Shown piece by piece: positions 63,226 through 64,000 of a stretch of DNA of 64,000 nucleotides. Both the position numbers and the translations under genes were made by a program. The stretch is taken from positions 310,001-374,000 of the forward strand of contig JAPJBO010000030.1 of assembly GCA_030068145.1 (NCBI GenBank), written 5' to 3'. The notes under the pieces were generated by a model. That model was not told where the DNA came from. It did not search any database and saw only the letters and a list, made by a program, of their open reading frames with translations. The DNA comes from Diplonema papillatum. Taxonomy: Eukaryota > Euglenozoa > Diplonemea > Diplonemida > Diplonemidae. Positions within the stretch are counted from its first letter, which is position 1; each line of letters begins with the position of its first letter.

Positions 63226-63589
63226 GTATGCGGATTTTTGAAGGCACCCGCGTTTCTGCAAAACTTTTCTCTACAGCTACGACCCGGTACTCCCGGTTTT
63301 TGTTTCGTGACTGTCGCTGCGTACCTCAGAAAGTCTAGACAACTATTCCCTGCGGAACCTCTTGCCGACCATACTGCTACCCATACCAAGCGACTTTGCA
63401 CGCCTTCCAGTACATGGTGAAGGGAGCAGGGAAGCAGGGGCATGCATTGACTGTTCACGGCGTTATTTTTTGTATGGTTATGGTCCTTAGCCTAACTTAT
63501 GGATACGTGCGGCACCGACCTGCCACGTTCAAGCTTGCTCCGACCACTGCACCCTCTGCCGACACTCGCTGCGTCGACGCTCATGACGG
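63226..63589. other. No further exon confirmed
   Basis: A good acceptor-like TTTTCTCTACAG lies at 63267-63278 and would open a 47-codon in-frame end to TGA at 63420. However, the predicted exon overlaps the tail of an AATAGTTGA-type element (GTCTAGACAACTATTCCCTG) and is not GC-rich like other exons. Confidence 0.3.
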
Positions 63590-63700
63590 CAGCCCCATCC
63601 TGAAGTGCAAATACTGCCGACGCGTCACTGCTGCTGTGTGCGCTCGGATTGGCGCCGCTCAAGCGGCCACCTCGTTTGTTTGTGAAGATTGCGAGGGTGT
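63590..63700 (+). repeat. CxxC-motif coding repeat, best copy
   Basis: Encodes ILKCKYCRRVTAAVCARIGA followed by AQAATSFVCEDCEGV: two CxxC pairs 25 residues apart, as in a small zinc ribbon. It is open within a longer frame (63396-63923) but has no defined start. Near-identical DNA is at 47612 and 47763. Its origin (a gene fragment or an element's coding part) is unknown. Confidence 0.5.
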
Positions 63701-63755
63701 TCGTGTATCGAAGGGGGCGGATTTGATGGCTCACACAAAGCCGGGTCCCCCCCCA

Positions 63756-63835
63756 GTGCTGATGCTAAGGCCCCTAAACTCGGCATCGTTGTCAGCCGGA
63801 CGGCAACGAGGGTGGGTGGGTCCCCCCCCCCCCCC
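63756..63835 (+). repeat. Dispersed repeat shared with 16615-16690
   Basis: AACTCGGCATCGTTGTCAGC, CGGACGGCAACGAGGGTGGG, then a C-run. It resembles 16635-16685 in the same orientation. Confidence 0.55.
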
Positions 63836-63924
63836 CCCTAAACACCCACAGGGTTGCACCAGGAGGGGGGAGGGGTCAGCGCTCTTGTTAAGGATCAGCC
63901 ACTTTGGCCGGATGGCCGGATAAA

Positions 63925-64000
63925 CCAGACCCCCCCCCCCCTCCCCCCCCTCTACAGTGCAGTTGCCTTGGAGGCTGGGTGGTCAAATTCTCTAAGGTGA
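63925..64000. repeat. Edge repeat, copy 2
   Basis: C-run, then CTCTACAGTGCAGTTGCCTT and GGAGGCTGGGTGGTCAAATTC, matching about 85-140 in direct orientation. The copy is cut by the window end. Confidence 0.75.

Noticed and set aside
63279-63420. Fourth exon of the second cold-shock gene after TTTTCTCTACAG
   Set aside because: It overlaps a repeat tail, lacks the GC-rich codon use of the other exons and has no counterpart in the paralogue.

Overview
The window looks like nuclear DNA of a eukaryotic microbe, most probably an alveolate close to dinoflagellates. Supporting signs are GT-AG introns, a spliceosomal U2 snRNA gene, cytosolic-type 18S and 28S rRNA fragments (the 18S piece reads like alveolate 18S from memory), cold-shock-domain genes, GC-rich exons in a repeat-packed background, and ten protein genes all on the + strand. 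One-strand gene runs are typical of dinoflagellates. The assignment is an inference; no spliced-leader sequence was found.

Layout. 1-4.1 kb: dispersed repeats. 4.1-6.6 kb: a secreted acidic proline-rich repeat protein followed by a 39-bp minisatellite of about 33 copies. 6.6-10.7 kb: mostly gene-free, with palindromes and an 18S rRNA fragment. 10.7-13.6 kb: a two-exon PP2C phosphatase. 16.7-18.7 kb: a Dsc3-like membrane protein flanked by tandem repeats. 19.2-22.6 kb: minisatellites and a 967-bp inverted-repeat transposon carrying tRNA-like sequence. 22.7-24.4 kb: a WD40 protein. 27.6-29.9 kb: PABPN1 in four exons. 32.5-34.7 kb: a hAT transposase fragment and UFM1 in two exons. 35.8-38.9 kb: a thyroglobulin-type-1 membrane protein whose 5' and 3' ends are both tandemly duplicated. 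43.7-45.4 kb: an EamA/DMT-like transporter. 46-54 kb: repeats, a second hAT fragment and small inverted-repeat elements. 54.1-55.2 kb: a 1-kb inverted-repeat transposon. 55.7-57.4 kb: U2 snRNA (-) and 28S rRNA fragments in opposite orientations. 57.8-63.2 kb: two tandem cold-shock-domain paralogues with matching exon structure.

The genes form no pathway. Several concern RNA handling (PABPN1, U2, two cold-shock proteins) or ubiquitin-like and membrane-protein control (UFM1, Dsc3-like). The most notable non-coding signal is a dispersed element of about 190 bp (here 'family D'), seen at least eleven times, always on the gene strand. Four of its five long copies lie shortly downstream of gene stop codons, and it contains hairpins whose pairing survives base changes between copies. 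Splice donors are mostly GTATG and acceptors lie in A/C-rich rather than U-rich tracts, twice in CA microsatellites.
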